From Serpens gallinarum (GTDB lineage: Bacteria > Pseudomonadota > Gammaproteobacteria > Pseudomonadales > Pseudomonadaceae), in assembly GCF_014836765.1 (NCBI RefSeq), contig NZ_JACSQG010000009.1:56305-120304 (forward strand): a stretch of DNA of 64,000 nt, in the 5' to 3' direction. Below are positions 1 through 8,588 of the stretch, piece by piece (the first letter of the stretch is position 1; each line of letters opens with the position of its first letter). The position numbers were made by a program, and so were the translations under genes. The notes under the pieces were generated by a model, which worked only from the letters and a program-made list of their open reading frames with translations, was not told the DNA's origin and searched no databases.

Positions 1-576
1 GAACAGAACGCCTTCTTCAGCTCTGACCCAGACAAGGTGGCGGAACTGGAGGCCTACATGGACCAGTTGCGCCGCGATCAGGATTCGGTCGGGGCGAAGA
101 TAACCGTGGTCGCCGACGGCGTGCCGCCGGGCCTGGGCGAGCCGATCTTCGACCGTCTGGACGCCGAGCTGGCCCATGCGTTGATGAGCATCAACGCCGT
201 CAAGGGAGTGGAAATCGGCGCCGGTTTCGCCAGTGTCGCCCAGCGCGGCACCGAGCACCGGGACGAGCTGACGCCCGAAGGCTTTCTGTCCAACCATGCC
301 GGCGGCATCCTCGGCGGCATCTCCAGCGGCCAGCCGATCATTGCCCACTTGGCGCTCAAGCCCACCTCGAGCATCACCACGCCGGGGCGTTCCATTGATG
401 TGAATGGCAACCCGGTGGACGTAGTGACCAAGGGCCGCCACGACCCCTGTGTCGGAATTCGCGCCACGCCCATCGCCGAGGCGATGATGGCCATCGTGCT
501 GATGGATCATCTGTTGCGGCATCGCGCTCAGAATGCCGATGTGCGAGTGAGCACGCCGGTATTGCCGCAGTTGTGA
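1..576 (+). CDS. aroC: Chorismate synthase, C-terminal part (open at left edge)
   Basis: Chorismate synthase removes phosphate from 5-enolpyruvylshikimate 3-phosphate to give chorismate, the last shared step of aromatic amino acid synthesis, using reduced FMN in the cytoplasm. The reading frame is open from the first base, so only about the last 191 residues are present. They contain the family segment [12 protein letters not shown], the RHDPC motif and the following [13 protein letters not shown] stretch, all typical of the C-terminal half. The frame ends in TGA at 574-576. An MFS transporter follows 86 bases downstream on the same strand, as I recall for the aroC locus of pseudomonads. Identity is secure; the start lies outside the window. 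Confidence 0.96.
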   Translation, partial: EQNAFFSSDPDKVAELEAYMDQLRRDQDSVGAKITVVADGVPPGLGEPIFDRLDAELAHALMSINAVKGVEIGAGFASVAQRGTEHRDELTPEGFLSNHAGGILGGISSGQPIIAHLALKPTSSITTPGRSIDVNGNPVDVVTKGRHDPCVGIRATPIAEAMMAIVLMDHLLRHRAQNADVRVSTPVLPQL

Positions 577-594
577 GTTTCCGTACGTAGGCTG

Positions 595-647
595 GGTTGA
601 GCGCAGCGATACCCAGCGGCCCCTGTCGGCTATCGCTGCGTTCAACC
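595..647. repeat. Imperfect inverted repeat between aroC and the MFS gene
   Basis: The arms at 595-611 and 631-647 are complementary at 16 of 17 positions around a 19-base loop (left arm GGTTGAGCGCAGCGATA). It fills most of the aroC-MFS gap and could act as a hairpin terminator or an RNA-processing site, but there is no T-run. The sequence resembles dispersed intergenic repeats of pseudomonads; no second copy of this type was seen in the window. Confidence 0.6.
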
Positions 648-662
648 ACCTCGACGTGAATC

Positions 663-1817
663 ATGCCTGCCTTACCTTACTGGCGCCTTTCCTCGTTCTA
701 CTTCTGCTATTTCGCCCTGTTGGGCGGCACGGCGCCGTTTCTGTCGCTGTACTTCGACCATCTGGGCTTTTCCCCGGCGCGCATTGGTGAGCTGATCGCC
801 ATACCCATGCTGATGCGCTTCGTGGCGCCCAACCTGTGGGGTTGGCTGGGCGATGTCACCGGCCAACGCCTGCTTATCGTGCGCCTCGGCGCGCTTTGTA
901 CGCTGCTGTCCTTCGCGTTGATTTTCGTGGCCCAGAGTTATGCCTGGCTGGCGCTGGTGATGGCGCTGCATGCGTTCTTCTGGCATGCAGTCTTGCCGCA
1001 GTTCGAGGTCATTACCCTGGCGCATTTGCGTGAGCGCTCGGCGCGTTATAGCCAGATCCGCCTGTGGGGCAGCATTGGCTTCATCCTCACCGTGGTGGGT
1101 TTGGGCCGGCTGTTCGAGGTGGTCAGCCTGGCGGCATATCCGGTGGCGCTGCTGGTGATCATGGGCGGCATCGTGGTCGCCAGCCTGTGGGTGCCCAACG
1201 CCCAGCCCGAGCAACCGGCCGATGCGGCCGGGCAGGGTGGCTTTCTGCGTCAATTGCGTCGACCGGGCGTACTGGCGTTCTTCTGCTGCGTGGCGTTGAT
1301 GCAGCTGTCCCACGGTCCTTATTACACCTTTCTGAGCATTCACCTCGAGGCGCTCGGCTATACGCGCGGCACCATCGGTCTGCTCTGGGCCCTGGGTGTG
1401 GTAGCGGAGATCCTGCTGTTTCTCGGCATGGCGCGGATTCTCGAGCGTTTCTCCCTGCGCCGCGTGCTGATCGCCAGCTTTCTGCTGGCCGCGCTACGCT
1501 GGCTGCTGTTGGGTTATCTGGCCGAGCAGCTGGCGATACTGTTGTTCGCGCAGGTACTGCACGCGGCAACGTTCGGCAGTTTTCATGCGGCCGCGATTCA
1601 TTTTGTGCAGCGCAGCTTCGGCGCGCGCCAACAAGGACAGGGGCAGGCGCTGTATGCCACCTTGTCCGGGGTCGGCGGCGCCTTCGGTGCGCTGTATGCC
1701 GGGTACAGCTGGAACAGCCTGGGCGCGGGAATGACCTTCACCCTGGCCAGTCTGGCCGCATTGCTCGCAGCGGGTATCATGGCGGTCCGCTTGCAGGAAA
1801 CCGCGCCGCATAGCTGA
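663..1817 (+). CDS. MFS transporter, HcaT (phenylpropionate permease)-like
   Basis: This 384-residue protein is almost wholly hydrophobic with about 12 predicted membrane segments and belongs to the major facilitator superfamily. The start (FYFCYFALLGGTAPFLSLYF) and the loop with GWLGDVTGQR between early helices resemble the HcaT/LacY-like branch. The substrate cannot be read from sequence. It begins 86 bases after aroC and ends 66 bases before the mtnD homologue, on the same strand. As I recall, an MFS gene sits at this position between aroC and the methionine-salvage genes in Pseudomonas aeruginosa, so a role in moving a sulfur or sugar metabolite is possible but unproven. Confidence 0.85.
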   Translation: MPALPYWRLSSFYFCYFALLGGTAPFLSLYFDHLGFSPARIGELIAIPMLMRFVAPNLWGWLGDVTGQRLLIVRLGALCTLLSFALIFVAQSYAWLALVMALHAFFWHAVLPQFEVITLAHLRERSARYSQIRLWGSIGFILTVVGLGRLFEVVSLAAYPVALLVIMGGIVVASLWVPNAQPEQPADAAGQGGFLRQLRRPGVLAFFCCVALMQLSHGPYYTFLSIHLEALGYTRGTIGLLWALGVVAEILLFLGMARILERFSLRRVLIASFLLAALRWLLLGYLAEQLAILLFAQVLHAATFGSFHAAAIHFVQRSFGARQQGQGQALYATLSGVGGAFGALYAGYSWNSLGAGMTFTLASLAALLAAGIMAVRLQETAPHS

Positions 1818-1883
1818 CGCGGCGGCCAGATCATTACCGCGGTCGGTGTTATCACCGGCCCGCCGCATTAAAAGAGAGTTCCC

Positions 1884-2423
1884 ATGAGCATTCTGAGCGT
1901 TTACGACCAATCCCGCCCCGAGCAGCCCAACAAGGTGCTGACCTATCTTGAGGACATCGTTTCTACTCTCGCCACGGTCGGGGTGCGGGTTGAGCGCTGG
2001 GCTGCCAGTGCGCCGCTGCAAGCGGACGCCGGGCAGGACGACGTGATGGCCGCCTACCGCGCTGATCTCGACCGGCTGATTGCGCAAGGCGGCTATGGCA
2101 AAGCCGAGATGTTCGCTGTCGATCGGGATACCCCCGAGCAGGACGCCCTGCGTGCCCGCTTGCTGCAAGAGCGCCGCTACGCCGAAGACAAGGCGTTTTT
2201 CTTTGTGGCCGGCAGCGGGTTGTTCAACCTGCACATCGGTGACGCGGTATATGCCTTGCTGTGCGAGAAAAACGATCTGCTGGTGGTGCCGGCGGGCACG
2301 GCGCACTGGTTCGACATGGGTGAGAATCCCTATTTTATGACGCTGCGGATGTTCAACAATGCCGAAGACGGTACGCCAACCGGCGACGACATCGCCAGCC
2401 GTTTTCCAGGTTTTGAAAACTAG
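1884..2423 (+). CDS. mtnD: Acireductone dioxygenase homologue with substituted metal ligands
   Basis: The 179-residue cupin matches acireductone dioxygenase over its full length: the N-terminal PNKVLTYLEDI segment, the FFVAGSGLFNLHI strand, CEKNDLLVVPAGT and HWFDMGENPYF. The family oxidises the acireductone of methionine salvage and binds Ni or Fe through His-x-His, a Glu four residues later, and a distant His. Here the first three positions read Arg97, Tyr99 and Lys103; only His141 remains. Each change is one base away from the expected codon. The frame is otherwise intact, with SD-like AGAGAG before the ATG. No mtnB or mtnC gene lies beside it; an oppositely oriented ogt gene follows. It is probably unable to bind metal in the usual way, so it may be decaying or have a new role. 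Confidence 0.85.
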   Translation: MSILSVYDQSRPEQPNKVLTYLEDIVSTLATVGVRVERWAASAPLQADAGQDDVMAAYRADLDRLIAQGGYGKAEMFAVDRDTPEQDALRARLLQERRYAEDKAFFFVAGSGLFNLHIGDAVYALLCEKNDLLVVPAGTAHWFDMGENPYFMTLRMFNNAEDGTPTGDDIASRFPGFEN

Positions 2424-2436
2424 CAGGGCGAGCCAT

Positions 2437-2934
2437 TTACAGGGCCAACGCTGCCTGCCGCATCCCTTGCCAGCCTTCCAGTTTCAGCAATAGCGTCTTG
2501 CGTTCCAGGCCACCGGAAAAACCGGTGAGGCTGCCGTTGCTGCCGATCACCCGATGACAGGGCTGGATTACTGCGATGGGGTTGGCGCCGTTGGCAGCGC
2601 CCACGGCACGCATCGCTTGGGGACTGCCGATGTGCCGTGCCAGTTGGCCGTAGCTCCAGGTCTGGCCGAAGGGAATTTCCAGCAGCGCTTGCCAGACGCT
2701 CCGTTGGAATGCGGTGCCCAGCGGTGCCAGGCGCAGGTCGAAACGCTGGCGACGACCGGCGAAATATTCGTCCAACTGCCGGCAGACGTTATCCAATTGC
2801 GTTTCAGCCGGCACCCATTGCTCACCGATCACCCAAGGCTCGGTGGGCACATCCATGAGCAATTGGCGTAGCCCAGCCTCATCGCCCACCAGTAGCAAGC
2901 GGCCGATGGGGCTTTCCTGATAGCGATAGAACAT
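2437..2934 (-). CDS. ogt: Methylated-DNA--protein-cysteine methyltransferase
   Basis: The 165-residue protein repairs O6-alkylguanine (and O4-alkylthymine) by transferring the alkyl group to its own cysteine. The acceptor motif PCHRVIG is present, preceded by the helix-turn-helix region (SYGQLARHIGSPQAMRAVGAA) and followed by the SLTGFSGGLERK segment. The ATG at 2934 is chosen over an upstream in-frame start because GGAGG stands seven bases ahead of it and the N-terminus MFYRYQESPIGRLLL fits the family. It starts two bases after the alkA stop, so the two are almost certainly co-transcribed and translationally coupled. It has no N-terminal regulatory domain, unlike the Ada protein encoded at 52956-54038. 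Confidence 0.93.
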   Translation of the reverse strand: MFYRYQESPIGRLLLVGDEAGLRQLLMDVPTEPWVIGEQWVPAETQLDNVCRQLDEYFAGRRQRFDLRLAPLGTAFQRSVWQALLEIPFGQTWSYGQLARHIGSPQAMRAVGAANGANPIAVIQPCHRVIGSNGSLTGFSGGLERKTLLLKLEGWQGMRQAALAL

Positions 2935-2936
2935 GT

Positions 2937-3821
2937 TCAACCTCCTGCGTAACTGTGCCAGAGATGAATCGCAGCATAGGCTCGCCAAGGACGCCAGGCC
3001 TCAGCGCGAATTTTCAGTTCCCGCGCACCGATACCGCCTTGCCCCCAGACCGGCGCCTTGAGCAGGCCAAGATCGGCAGCAGGAAAGGCATCCACCGCGC
3101 CGAAACCGCGCAGGGCGATGTATTCGGCGGTCCAGGGCCCAATGCCGGGCAGGGCGCAGAGGCGTTCCACCAGCGCGTCGGCGCCGTCCTCGACATGCAG
3201 CTCAAGGCTGCCATCGGCCACGGCGGCCGACAGGTGTTGCAAAGCCAGCACCCGCTTGGCAGGCATGCCGATGGCGGAAAGGTCGGCGCTGGCAATCTGT
3301 TCCGGCGTTGGGAATAGATACTGGGGCCCCTGAGCGGGCGCATCCGGCAACGGCTCGCCGAGACGCGCCACCAGCCGGCCGGTGATGGTCACCGCCGCCT
3401 TTACCGTGACTTGCTGGCCAACGATGGCGCGCACGGCTTGCTCGAACGGGTCGAACGCCGTGGGCAGACGCAGGCCCGGATAACCCGCCACCAGCGGCCC
3501 GAGCAATGCATCGGCGGCAAAATGCGCGGCAATGGCCTGCGGGTCGGCATCCAGATCGAACATGCGCCGCACCCGCGTCACCAGTGCCGAACTGATGGTC
3601 TGGGCCGAAGGGCTGATGCGTAGCTCCAAAAGGTTTTGCCCGGCCAACGGACTCACCGCCAACCAGCCCGTCACGCCGCCGATACGTATGCTGCGGCAAT
3701 AGCCGTCGTCGGCGAGGGTTTCCACGCCGGGCAACAGGCGCAGGGCGAAATGGCGCTGGAACTGTTGCCAATCCCAGGGGGCGAGAAAGGGGAGGTGGAG
3801 GGTAGTTGCTGCGCTGTTCAT
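2937..3821 (-). CDS. alkA: DNA-3-methyladenine glycosylase II
   Basis: AlkA removes alkylated purines and other damaged bases from DNA, opening base excision repair. The 294-residue protein has the AlkA N-terminal domain (about residues 8-115) and the HhH-GPD fold. The hairpin LPGIGPWTAEYIALRGF is clear, and the catalytic aspartate is probably the one in AFPAADLGLLKA. The C-terminal helix AWRPWRAYAAIHLWHS is typical. Length agrees with E. coli AlkA (about 282). It is the first gene of an alkA-ogt pair transcribed leftwards. No Ada-type operator was recognised upstream. Confidence 0.93.
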   Translation of the reverse strand: MNSAATTLHLPFLAPWDWQQFQRHFALRLLPGVETLADDGYCRSIRIGGVTGWLAVSPLAGQNLLELRISPSAQTISSALVTRVRRMFDLDADPQAIAAHFAADALLGPLVAGYPGLRLPTAFDPFEQAVRAIVGQQVTVKAAVTITGRLVARLGEPLPDAPAQGPQYLFPTPEQIASADLSAIGMPAKRVLALQHLSAAVADGSLELHVEDGADALVERLCALPGIGPWTAEYIALRGFGAVDAFPAADLGLLKAPVWGQGGIGARELKIRAEAWRPWRAYAAIHLWHSYAGG

Positions 3822-4150
3822 GGCTTGAGCATAGAGCGTGCAGAAGAGCTCGGTCGAGCGCTTGAGGTCCGGAGTTTGCTTAAGCTGCGAACCGCTTCAG
3901 CAAGGGTGCCAGCGCTTCGCCGTGCGCTTTGGCGAGGCGAATAGCGGGGGGCCGCTTTACCGCTGCGTGCGAGTGCCGGGGAACCTGTGCGGCCATCTTT
4001 CGGCCGCCGGCGGTGTCCATCCCGGTGCAGGGGCCGCACCTGCGCTATGTCTGGGATGGCACGGCGATTAGCGAAGTATTCAAGATTTCCCGCGTAGAGG
4101 CCTCAAGCCCGACACGCTGTCGCCTGCGGCGGCGACAGCGTGGGCCTGAG
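3822..4150. other. Intergenic region between alkA and betA, no gene recognised
   Basis: This 329-base stretch separates the divergent 5' end of alkA from the 3' end of betA. Open frames run through it on both strands, but none has a recognisable protein, a convincing ribosome-binding site or family resemblance. The only structure noticed is the perfect hairpin at 4113-4142 just after betA. Confidence 0.5.
4113..4142 (-). terminator. Perfect 12-bp hairpin after betA
   Basis: The arms 4113-4124 and 4131-4142 (CACGCTGTCGCC and its complement) form a perfect 12-bp stem with a 6-base loop, beginning nine bases past the betA stop. Position and stability suit a transcription stop or 3'-end stabiliser for the choline operon. 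A U-rich tail is lacking, so intrinsic termination is not certain. Confidence 0.6.
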
Positions 4151-5836
4151 TCAGCTGAAGCTTCTTTCTGCCGAGGTGCGTGCCGGTGCGTTGCCCGCCA
4201 CGTAATAAGCCGCATTGCTGCGCGGCAGCGGTTGGCGGTCGCGAATTTTGTCGGCAATCTTCTCGGCGATCATGATGGTGGTGGCGTTGAGGTTACCGGT
4301 GACGATCAGCGGCATGATCGAGGCATCGATCACGCGCAGCCCTTCGAGACCGTGCACGCGGCCCTGACCATCGACCACCGCCATGCCGTCCTCGCCCATC
4401 TTGCAGGAGCCGCAGGGGTGGAAGGCGGTTTCGGCGTTATCCCGTACAAAGGCGTCCAGCTCGGCGTCACTCTCGCAATGTGCGCCAGGACTGAGTTCGC
4501 GGCCGCGATAGGGATCGAGCGCCGGCTGGTTGATGATCTCGCGGGTGATACGGATGGCATCGCGAAATTCCTGCCAGTCCTGAGCGGTGCTCATGTAGTT
4601 GAACAGGATGCTCGGGTGCTGGCGTGGATCTTTCGAGGTGAGCCGTACGCGGCCGCGACTGGGCGAGCGCATGGAGCCGACGTGGGCCTGGAAGCCGTGT
4701 TCCTTCACCGCGTTGCTGCCGTTGTAGTTGATCGCCACCGGCAGGAAGTGGAACTGGATGTTCGGCCATTCGAAGTCGGCACGGGTGCGGATGAAACCGC
4801 CTGCCTCGAAGTGATTGCTGGCTCCGACGCCATCGCCGGCGAGCAGCCACTGTGCGCCGATGGCCGGCTGGTTCCACCACTGTAGGGCCGGGTAGAGAGA
4901 GACCGGCTCCTTGCAGGCGTACTGCAGGTACATCTCCAGGTGATCCTGCAGATTCTCACCCACGCCGGGTAGTTCGTGCACCACTGGAATGTTCAGGTCG
5001 CGTAGCAGGTCGGCCGGACCGACGCCGGAGCGTTGCAAGATCTGCGGCGAGGCGATGGCGCCGCCGCACAGCAGCACTTCGCGTCGCGCCCGCGCGCTGA
5101 TCGGCTGGCGGGCGTTGCCGCGCAAATAACTGACGCCGCTGGCACGCTTGCCGTCGAACAGGATGCGCTCGGTCAGGGCATGGGTGACGATGGTCAGGTT
5201 TTTTCGGTCGCGGGCCTGGTCGAGATAGCCGCGCGCGGTGCTGGAGCGCCGGCCGTGGGGCGTCACGGTGCGGTCCATCGGACCGAAGCCTTCCTGCTGG
5301 TAGCCGTTGAGGTCCTCGGTGCGCGGGTAACCGGCCTGCACGCCCGCCTCGACCATGGCGTGGAACAGCGGGTTGTTGCCGTTTTTCGGCGTGGTCACGC
5401 TGACTGGACCGTCGCCGCCGTGATAGGCATTGGCACCAATGTCACGGGTTTCCGCCTTGCGGAAATACGGCAGGCAATCCAGGTAGCTCCAGTCTGCCAG
5501 CCCCGGCAACTGGGCCCAGTGGTCGAAATCCAGGGCGTTGCCGCGGATGTAGCACATGCCGTTGATCAGCGACGAGCCCCCCAGGCCCTTGCCGCGCCCG
5601 CATTCCATGCGGCGGTTGTTCATATGCGGCTCGGGGTCGGTTTCGTACGCCCAGTTGTAGCGCTTGCCTTGTAACGGGTAGGCGAGGGCGGCGGGCATTT
5701 GCGTGCGAAAGTCCAGGCGATGGTCCGGGCCGCCGGCTTCCAGCAGTAGCACGCTGACGTCGGCATCCTCGGTCAGGCGGGTAGCCAGCACGTTGCCGGC
5801 GGACCCTGCGCCGATGATGATGTAGTCGAATTCCAT
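4151..5836 (-). CDS. betA: Choline dehydrogenase (GMC oxidoreductase)
   Basis: BetA is the FAD-dependent, membrane-associated enzyme that oxidises choline to betaine aldehyde and can go on to glycine betaine. The 561-residue protein opens with the Rossmann FAD motif GAGSAGN at residues 9-15 and the GMC signature [15 protein letters not shown]. The C-terminal catalytic His region ([15 protein letters not shown]) and the [16 protein letters not shown] tail are also present. Length is normal for BetA (about 556-560). It lies 99 bases downstream of betB in the same leftward transcription unit, separated by a long hairpin, and is the last gene of the choline block. ATG with nearby AGGAGG is clear. 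Confidence 0.96.
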   Translation of the reverse strand: MEFDYIIIGAGSAGNVLATRLTEDADVSVLLLEAGGPDHRLDFRTQMPAALAYPLQGKRYNWAYETDPEPHMNNRRMECGRGKGLGGSSLINGMCYIRGNALDFDHWAQLPGLADWSYLDCLPYFRKAETRDIGANAYHGGDGPVSVTTPKNGNNPLFHAMVEAGVQAGYPRTEDLNGYQQEGFGPMDRTVTPHGRRSSTARGYLDQARDRKNLTIVTHALTERILFDGKRASGVSYLRGNARQPISARARREVLLCGGAIASPQILQRSGVGPADLLRDLNIPVVHELPGVGENLQDHLEMYLQYACKEPVSLYPALQWWNQPAIGAQWLLAGDGVGASNHFEAGGFIRTRADFEWPNIQFHFLPVAINYNGSNAVKEHGFQAHVGSMRSPSRGRVRLTSKDPRQHPSILFNYMSTAQDWQEFRDAIRITREIINQPALDPYRGRELSPGAHCESDAELDAFVRDNAETAFHPCGSCKMGEDGMAVVDGQGRVHGLEGLRVIDASIMPLIVTGNLNATTIMIAEKIADKIRDRQPLPRSNAAYYVAGNAPARTSAERSFS

Positions 5837-5857
5837 GAAAATCTCCTCCTGCGGAGG

Positions 5858-5919
5858 GCTGGAAGGCTGGAGGCTGGACGAGCCGAGGCCGCTGTTTCGT
5901 CCAGCCTTCAGCCTCCAGC
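5858..5919. repeat. Long imperfect hairpin between betB and betA
   Basis: The arms 5858-5881 and 5897-5919 are near-perfect complements (GCTGGAAGGCTGGAGGCTGG against a matching right arm), with internal GGCTGGA repeats. It fills most of the 99-base gap within the bet unit. Such a hairpin can shield the betB 3' end or lower betA expression relative to betB; that is inference. Confidence 0.7.
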
Positions 5920-5935
5920 GCTTTTAATCGTCCGT

Positions 5936-7408
5936 TCAGAAAACCGAGGCAAATTCGCCCAGTTCCACCTGCACCGATTTGATCTGCGTGTAGTGGGCCA
6001 AGGTGGCCAGGCCGTTCTCGCGGCCGACGCCGGAATGCTTGTAGCCGCCCACCGGCATCTCGGCGGGGGATTCGCCCCAGGTGTTGATCCAGCAGATCCC
6101 GGCCTGCAGGCGGTGGATCAGGCGGTGCGCACGGGCCAGGTCAGGGGTCACCACGCCAGCGGCCAGGCCGTAGTCGGTGGCGTTGGCACGGCGAATGGCT
6201 TCCTCTTCGTCGTCGTAGGCGAGCAGGCTGAGCACCGGGCCGAAGATTTCCTCGCGCACGATGCGCATGTCGTCGCGGCAGTCGGTAAAGATCGTCGGCG
6301 CCACAAAGGCGCCTTGAGCGCAGGTACCCTCGGTGACGCGCTGGCCGCCGGTCAGCAGGCGTGCGCCTTCCTGGATGCCGCTGTCGATGTAGCCGAGCAC
6401 CCGCTCCATATGGGCGAAGCTGGCCAGTGGGCCGAAATTGGTGGCTTCGTCCTGCGGATTGCCCAGGCGGATGCGTTGCACACGTTCGAGCAGTTTTTGC
6501 TCGAATGCGGCCTGCAGCGTGCGCGGCACAAACACCCGCGTGCCATTGGTGCACACCTGGCCGGAGCTGTAGAAATTGGCCATGACGGCGATGTCGGCGG
6601 CGCGGTCGAGGTCGGCGTCGGAGCAAATAATCAACGGCGACTTGCCGCCCAGCTCCAGGGTCACCTCCTTGAGGGAGGAACGGGTGGCGCTGGCGATCAC
6701 CTGCTTGCCGGTGACGGTGCCGCCGGTGAAGGAAATCTTGGCAATGCCGGGATGCTCGGTCAGCCACTGGCCGACCTCGGCGCCAGGGCCGGTGAGCACG
6801 TTGAACACGCCGTCCGGCAGGCCGGCCTCGGTGTAGATCTCGGCCAGCTTGAGCGCACTCAGCGGGGTGATTTCGCTGGGCTTGAAGATCATCGCGTTGC
6901 CGGCGGCCAGGGCCGGGGCGGATTTCCAAAGGGCGATCTGGATCGGGTAGTTCCAGGCGCCGATGCCGGCAACTACGCCCAGCGGCTCGCGGCGGGTGTA
7001 GACGAAGGAGGTGTCGCGTAGCGGAATCTGCTCGCCTTCGATGGCCGGGATCAGGCCAGCGTAATACTCCAGCACGTCGGCGCCGGTGACGATGTCAACG
7101 TAGCGGGTCTCCGACAGCGGCTTGCCGGTGTCCAGGGTTTCCAGCAGGGCCAGTTCATCGTTGCGCTCGCGCAGGATATCCACGGCGCGCCGCAGGATGC
7201 GCGAACGCTGCATGGCAGTCATCGCTGCCCAGACCTTTTGGCCCTCGTGAGCGGTAGCCACGGCGCGTTCGACATCCTCGCGGCTGGCGCTCTGTACCTG
7301 GGCCAGTACTTCGCCGTTGGCGGGATTGATGGTTTCGAAACGCTGGGCAGACGACGCTGCGACATAGCGACCGCCGATATAAAGCTGTTGTTCGCCGAAG
7401 CGGGGCAT
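5936..7408 (-). CDS. betB: Betaine aldehyde dehydrogenase
   Basis: BetB oxidises betaine aldehyde to the osmoprotectant glycine betaine with NAD(P)+. The 490-residue protein is a complete class of aldehyde dehydrogenase: the [11 protein letters not shown] segment, the NAD loop FTGGTVTGK, the general base in [10 protein letters not shown], and the nucleophile cysteine in [12 protein letters not shown]. The C-terminal [21 protein letters not shown] is characteristic of BetB. Length and motifs match BetB of E. coli and Pseudomonas. It is upstream of betA and downstream of the choline transporter genes. The usual regulator gene betI is not adjacent in this window. Confidence 0.96.
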   Translation of the reverse strand: MPRFGEQQLYIGGRYVAASSAQRFETINPANGEVLAQVQSASREDVERAVATAHEGQKVWAAMTAMQRSRILRRAVDILRERNDELALLETLDTGKPLSETRYVDIVTGADVLEYYAGLIPAIEGEQIPLRDTSFVYTRREPLGVVAGIGAWNYPIQIALWKSAPALAAGNAMIFKPSEITPLSALKLAEIYTEAGLPDGVFNVLTGPGAEVGQWLTEHPGIAKISFTGGTVTGKQVIASATRSSLKEVTLELGGKSPLIICSDADLDRAADIAVMANFYSSGQVCTNGTRVFVPRTLQAAFEQKLLERVQRIRLGNPQDEATNFGPLASFAHMERVLGYIDSGIQEGARLLTGGQRVTEGTCAQGAFVAPTIFTDCRDDMRIVREEIFGPVLSLLAYDDEEEAIRRANATDYGLAAGVVTPDLARAHRLIHRLQAGICWINTWGESPAEMPVGGYKHSGVGRENGLATLAHYTQIKSVQVELGEFASVF

Positions 7409-7447
7409 TAGGGTTCCTCGTGGTTGGGCGTGAGGGGGCGAGCCTGG

Positions 7448-7519
7448 GTAGGGCGGAGCCAGTTCACTAAACGGCAGTGTTGCCCGCTTGGTGGACAGAA
7501 AAAGCGCTGTCCACCCTAC
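7448..7519. repeat. CCCTAC-ended intergenic repeat (degenerate copy)
   Basis: The element starts GTAGGGCGG at 7448 and ends CCACCCTAC at 7519. Its right half is a clear hairpin: GGTGGACAG at 7490-7498 pairs with CTGTCCACC at 7507-7515. The left half no longer folds cleanly. It lies between betB and the upstream binding-protein gene and belongs with the better copies at 8506-8581 and 46197-46268. Confidence 0.65.
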
Positions 7520-7552
7520 GGATACTCACCGACTGGAAGCGAAACTGAAGCG

Positions 7553-8410
7553 TTAGTTCAGCCACTCGGCGACGCGTTCGGGGTTCTCGGCAACCCAGGC
7601 GCTGGCGGCCTTTTTCGGGGTTTCGCCGTTGTCGATGGCGAGCATCACCGCGCCGATTTCCTTGTCGGTCCAGGCAAAGTTCTTCAGGAAGCCGGCGGCT
7701 TCGGCAGCCTTGGTTTCCAGGCCTGGGTTGGCCACGGTGTAGACGGTTTCGGCTTCACCGAACACCTGCTGGGGATCCTCCAGGAAGCGCAGGTCCCACT
7801 TGGCGAACATCCAGTGCGGAATCCAGCCGGTGACGACGATGGGTTTCTGCTGCTTCTCGGCGCGGGCCAGGGCGATGGTCATGGCCGGGCCGGAGCTGGC
7901 CATCAGGTTGAAGTCCAGGTCGTAGGCCTTGATGGCTTCCTCGGTGCGAATCATGATGCCGGCACCGGCATCGATGCCGGTGATCTGCCCCTGGAAGGCC
8001 TTCTTGTGCTGATTGAGGTCGGCGATGCTTTGGACGTCGACGTAGTCCGGCACGATCAGGCCGATCTTCGCCCCGGTGTAGTTGGTACCGATCAGGTTGA
8101 CCTTATCCTTGAGCTTGTCGTAGTAATCGCCATGAGTGGCCGGCAGCCAGGCGGAGAGGGCGGCGTCCAGATCGCCCCGGGCCACGCCTTGCCACATGAT
8201 GGCGGCTTCTACCGGCTTGAGCTTGACGTTATAACCCAGCTGGCTTTGCAGCACTTCAGCGGCCACGTGGGTGGTGGCGACGCTGTCGGCCCAGCCGTTG
8301 ACATAGCCGAGGGTCAGGGTGGGTTTGTCGGCGGCCATGGCGCTGGACAGGCCGAAGGCCAGGGCTGCAGTGGCGAGGCTTTTGCCGAGTAGGTTTTTCA
8401 ATGTACGCAT
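7553..8410 (-). CDS. Glycine betaine/quaternary-amine ABC transporter binding protein (OpuAC family)
   Basis: The 285-residue protein has a signal peptide ending near ALAFGLSSAMA (residue 27), then an OpuAC/ProX-type fold that captures quaternary ammonium compounds in the periplasm. Aromatic-rich segments such as NGWADSVATTHV and VTGWIPHWMFAKWDLRFLEDP are typical of betaine-box ligands. It lies between the choXWV transporter genes and betB, 178 bases from choX with a repeat element in the gap. It has no permease or ATPase of its own here, so it is likely an alternative receptor feeding ChoWV, as reported for CaiX and BetX in Pseudomonas. Exact ligand is not readable from sequence. Confidence 0.85.
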   Translation of the reverse strand: MRTLKNLLGKSLATAALAFGLSSAMAADKPTLTLGYVNGWADSVATTHVAAEVLQSQLGYNVKLKPVEAAIMWQGVARGDLDAALSAWLPATHGDYYDKLKDKVNLIGTNYTGAKIGLIVPDYVDVQSIADLNQHKKAFQGQITGIDAGAGIMIRTEEAIKAYDLDFNLMASSGPAMTIALARAEKQQKPIVVTGWIPHWMFAKWDLRFLEDPQQVFGEAETVYTVANPGLETKAAEAAGFLKNFAWTDKEIGAVMLAIDNGETPKKAASAWVAENPERVAEWLN

Positions 8411-8505
8411 GGTGTGCTCCTTGATTTTGCAGGGGCGCCTTGATTAGAGGCGTCGTCCCTTGGCCGCATGGATGCGGCGCTTCCGTATTGGATTTATGCC
8501 GGGGC

Positions 8506-8581
8506 GTAGGGTGGATGTCGTTTTTTACATCCACCATGGGTACGCGCGAGGTGGACAACGCACAGCGGTTGTCCACCCTAC
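8506..8581. repeat. CCCTAC-ended double-hairpin intergenic repeat
   Basis: A 76-base element runs from GTAGGGTGGATGT to GTTGTCCACCCTAC. It folds into two hairpins: 8506-8518 with ACATCCACC near 8527-8535, and GGTGGACAAC at 8550-8559 with GTTGTCCACC at 8568-8577. Its outer ends are complementary (GTAGGGTGGA / TCCACCCTAC). It ends seven bases before the choX stop codon on the other strand. It has the layout of paired REP-type elements. Confidence 0.8.
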
Positions 8582-8588
8582 GCAGGGG

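Noticed and set aside
3929..4885. Long plus-strand open frame across the betA 3' end
   Set aside because: It lies mostly antisense to betA, lacks a ribosome-binding site and resembles no family; GC-rich genes produce such shadows routinely.
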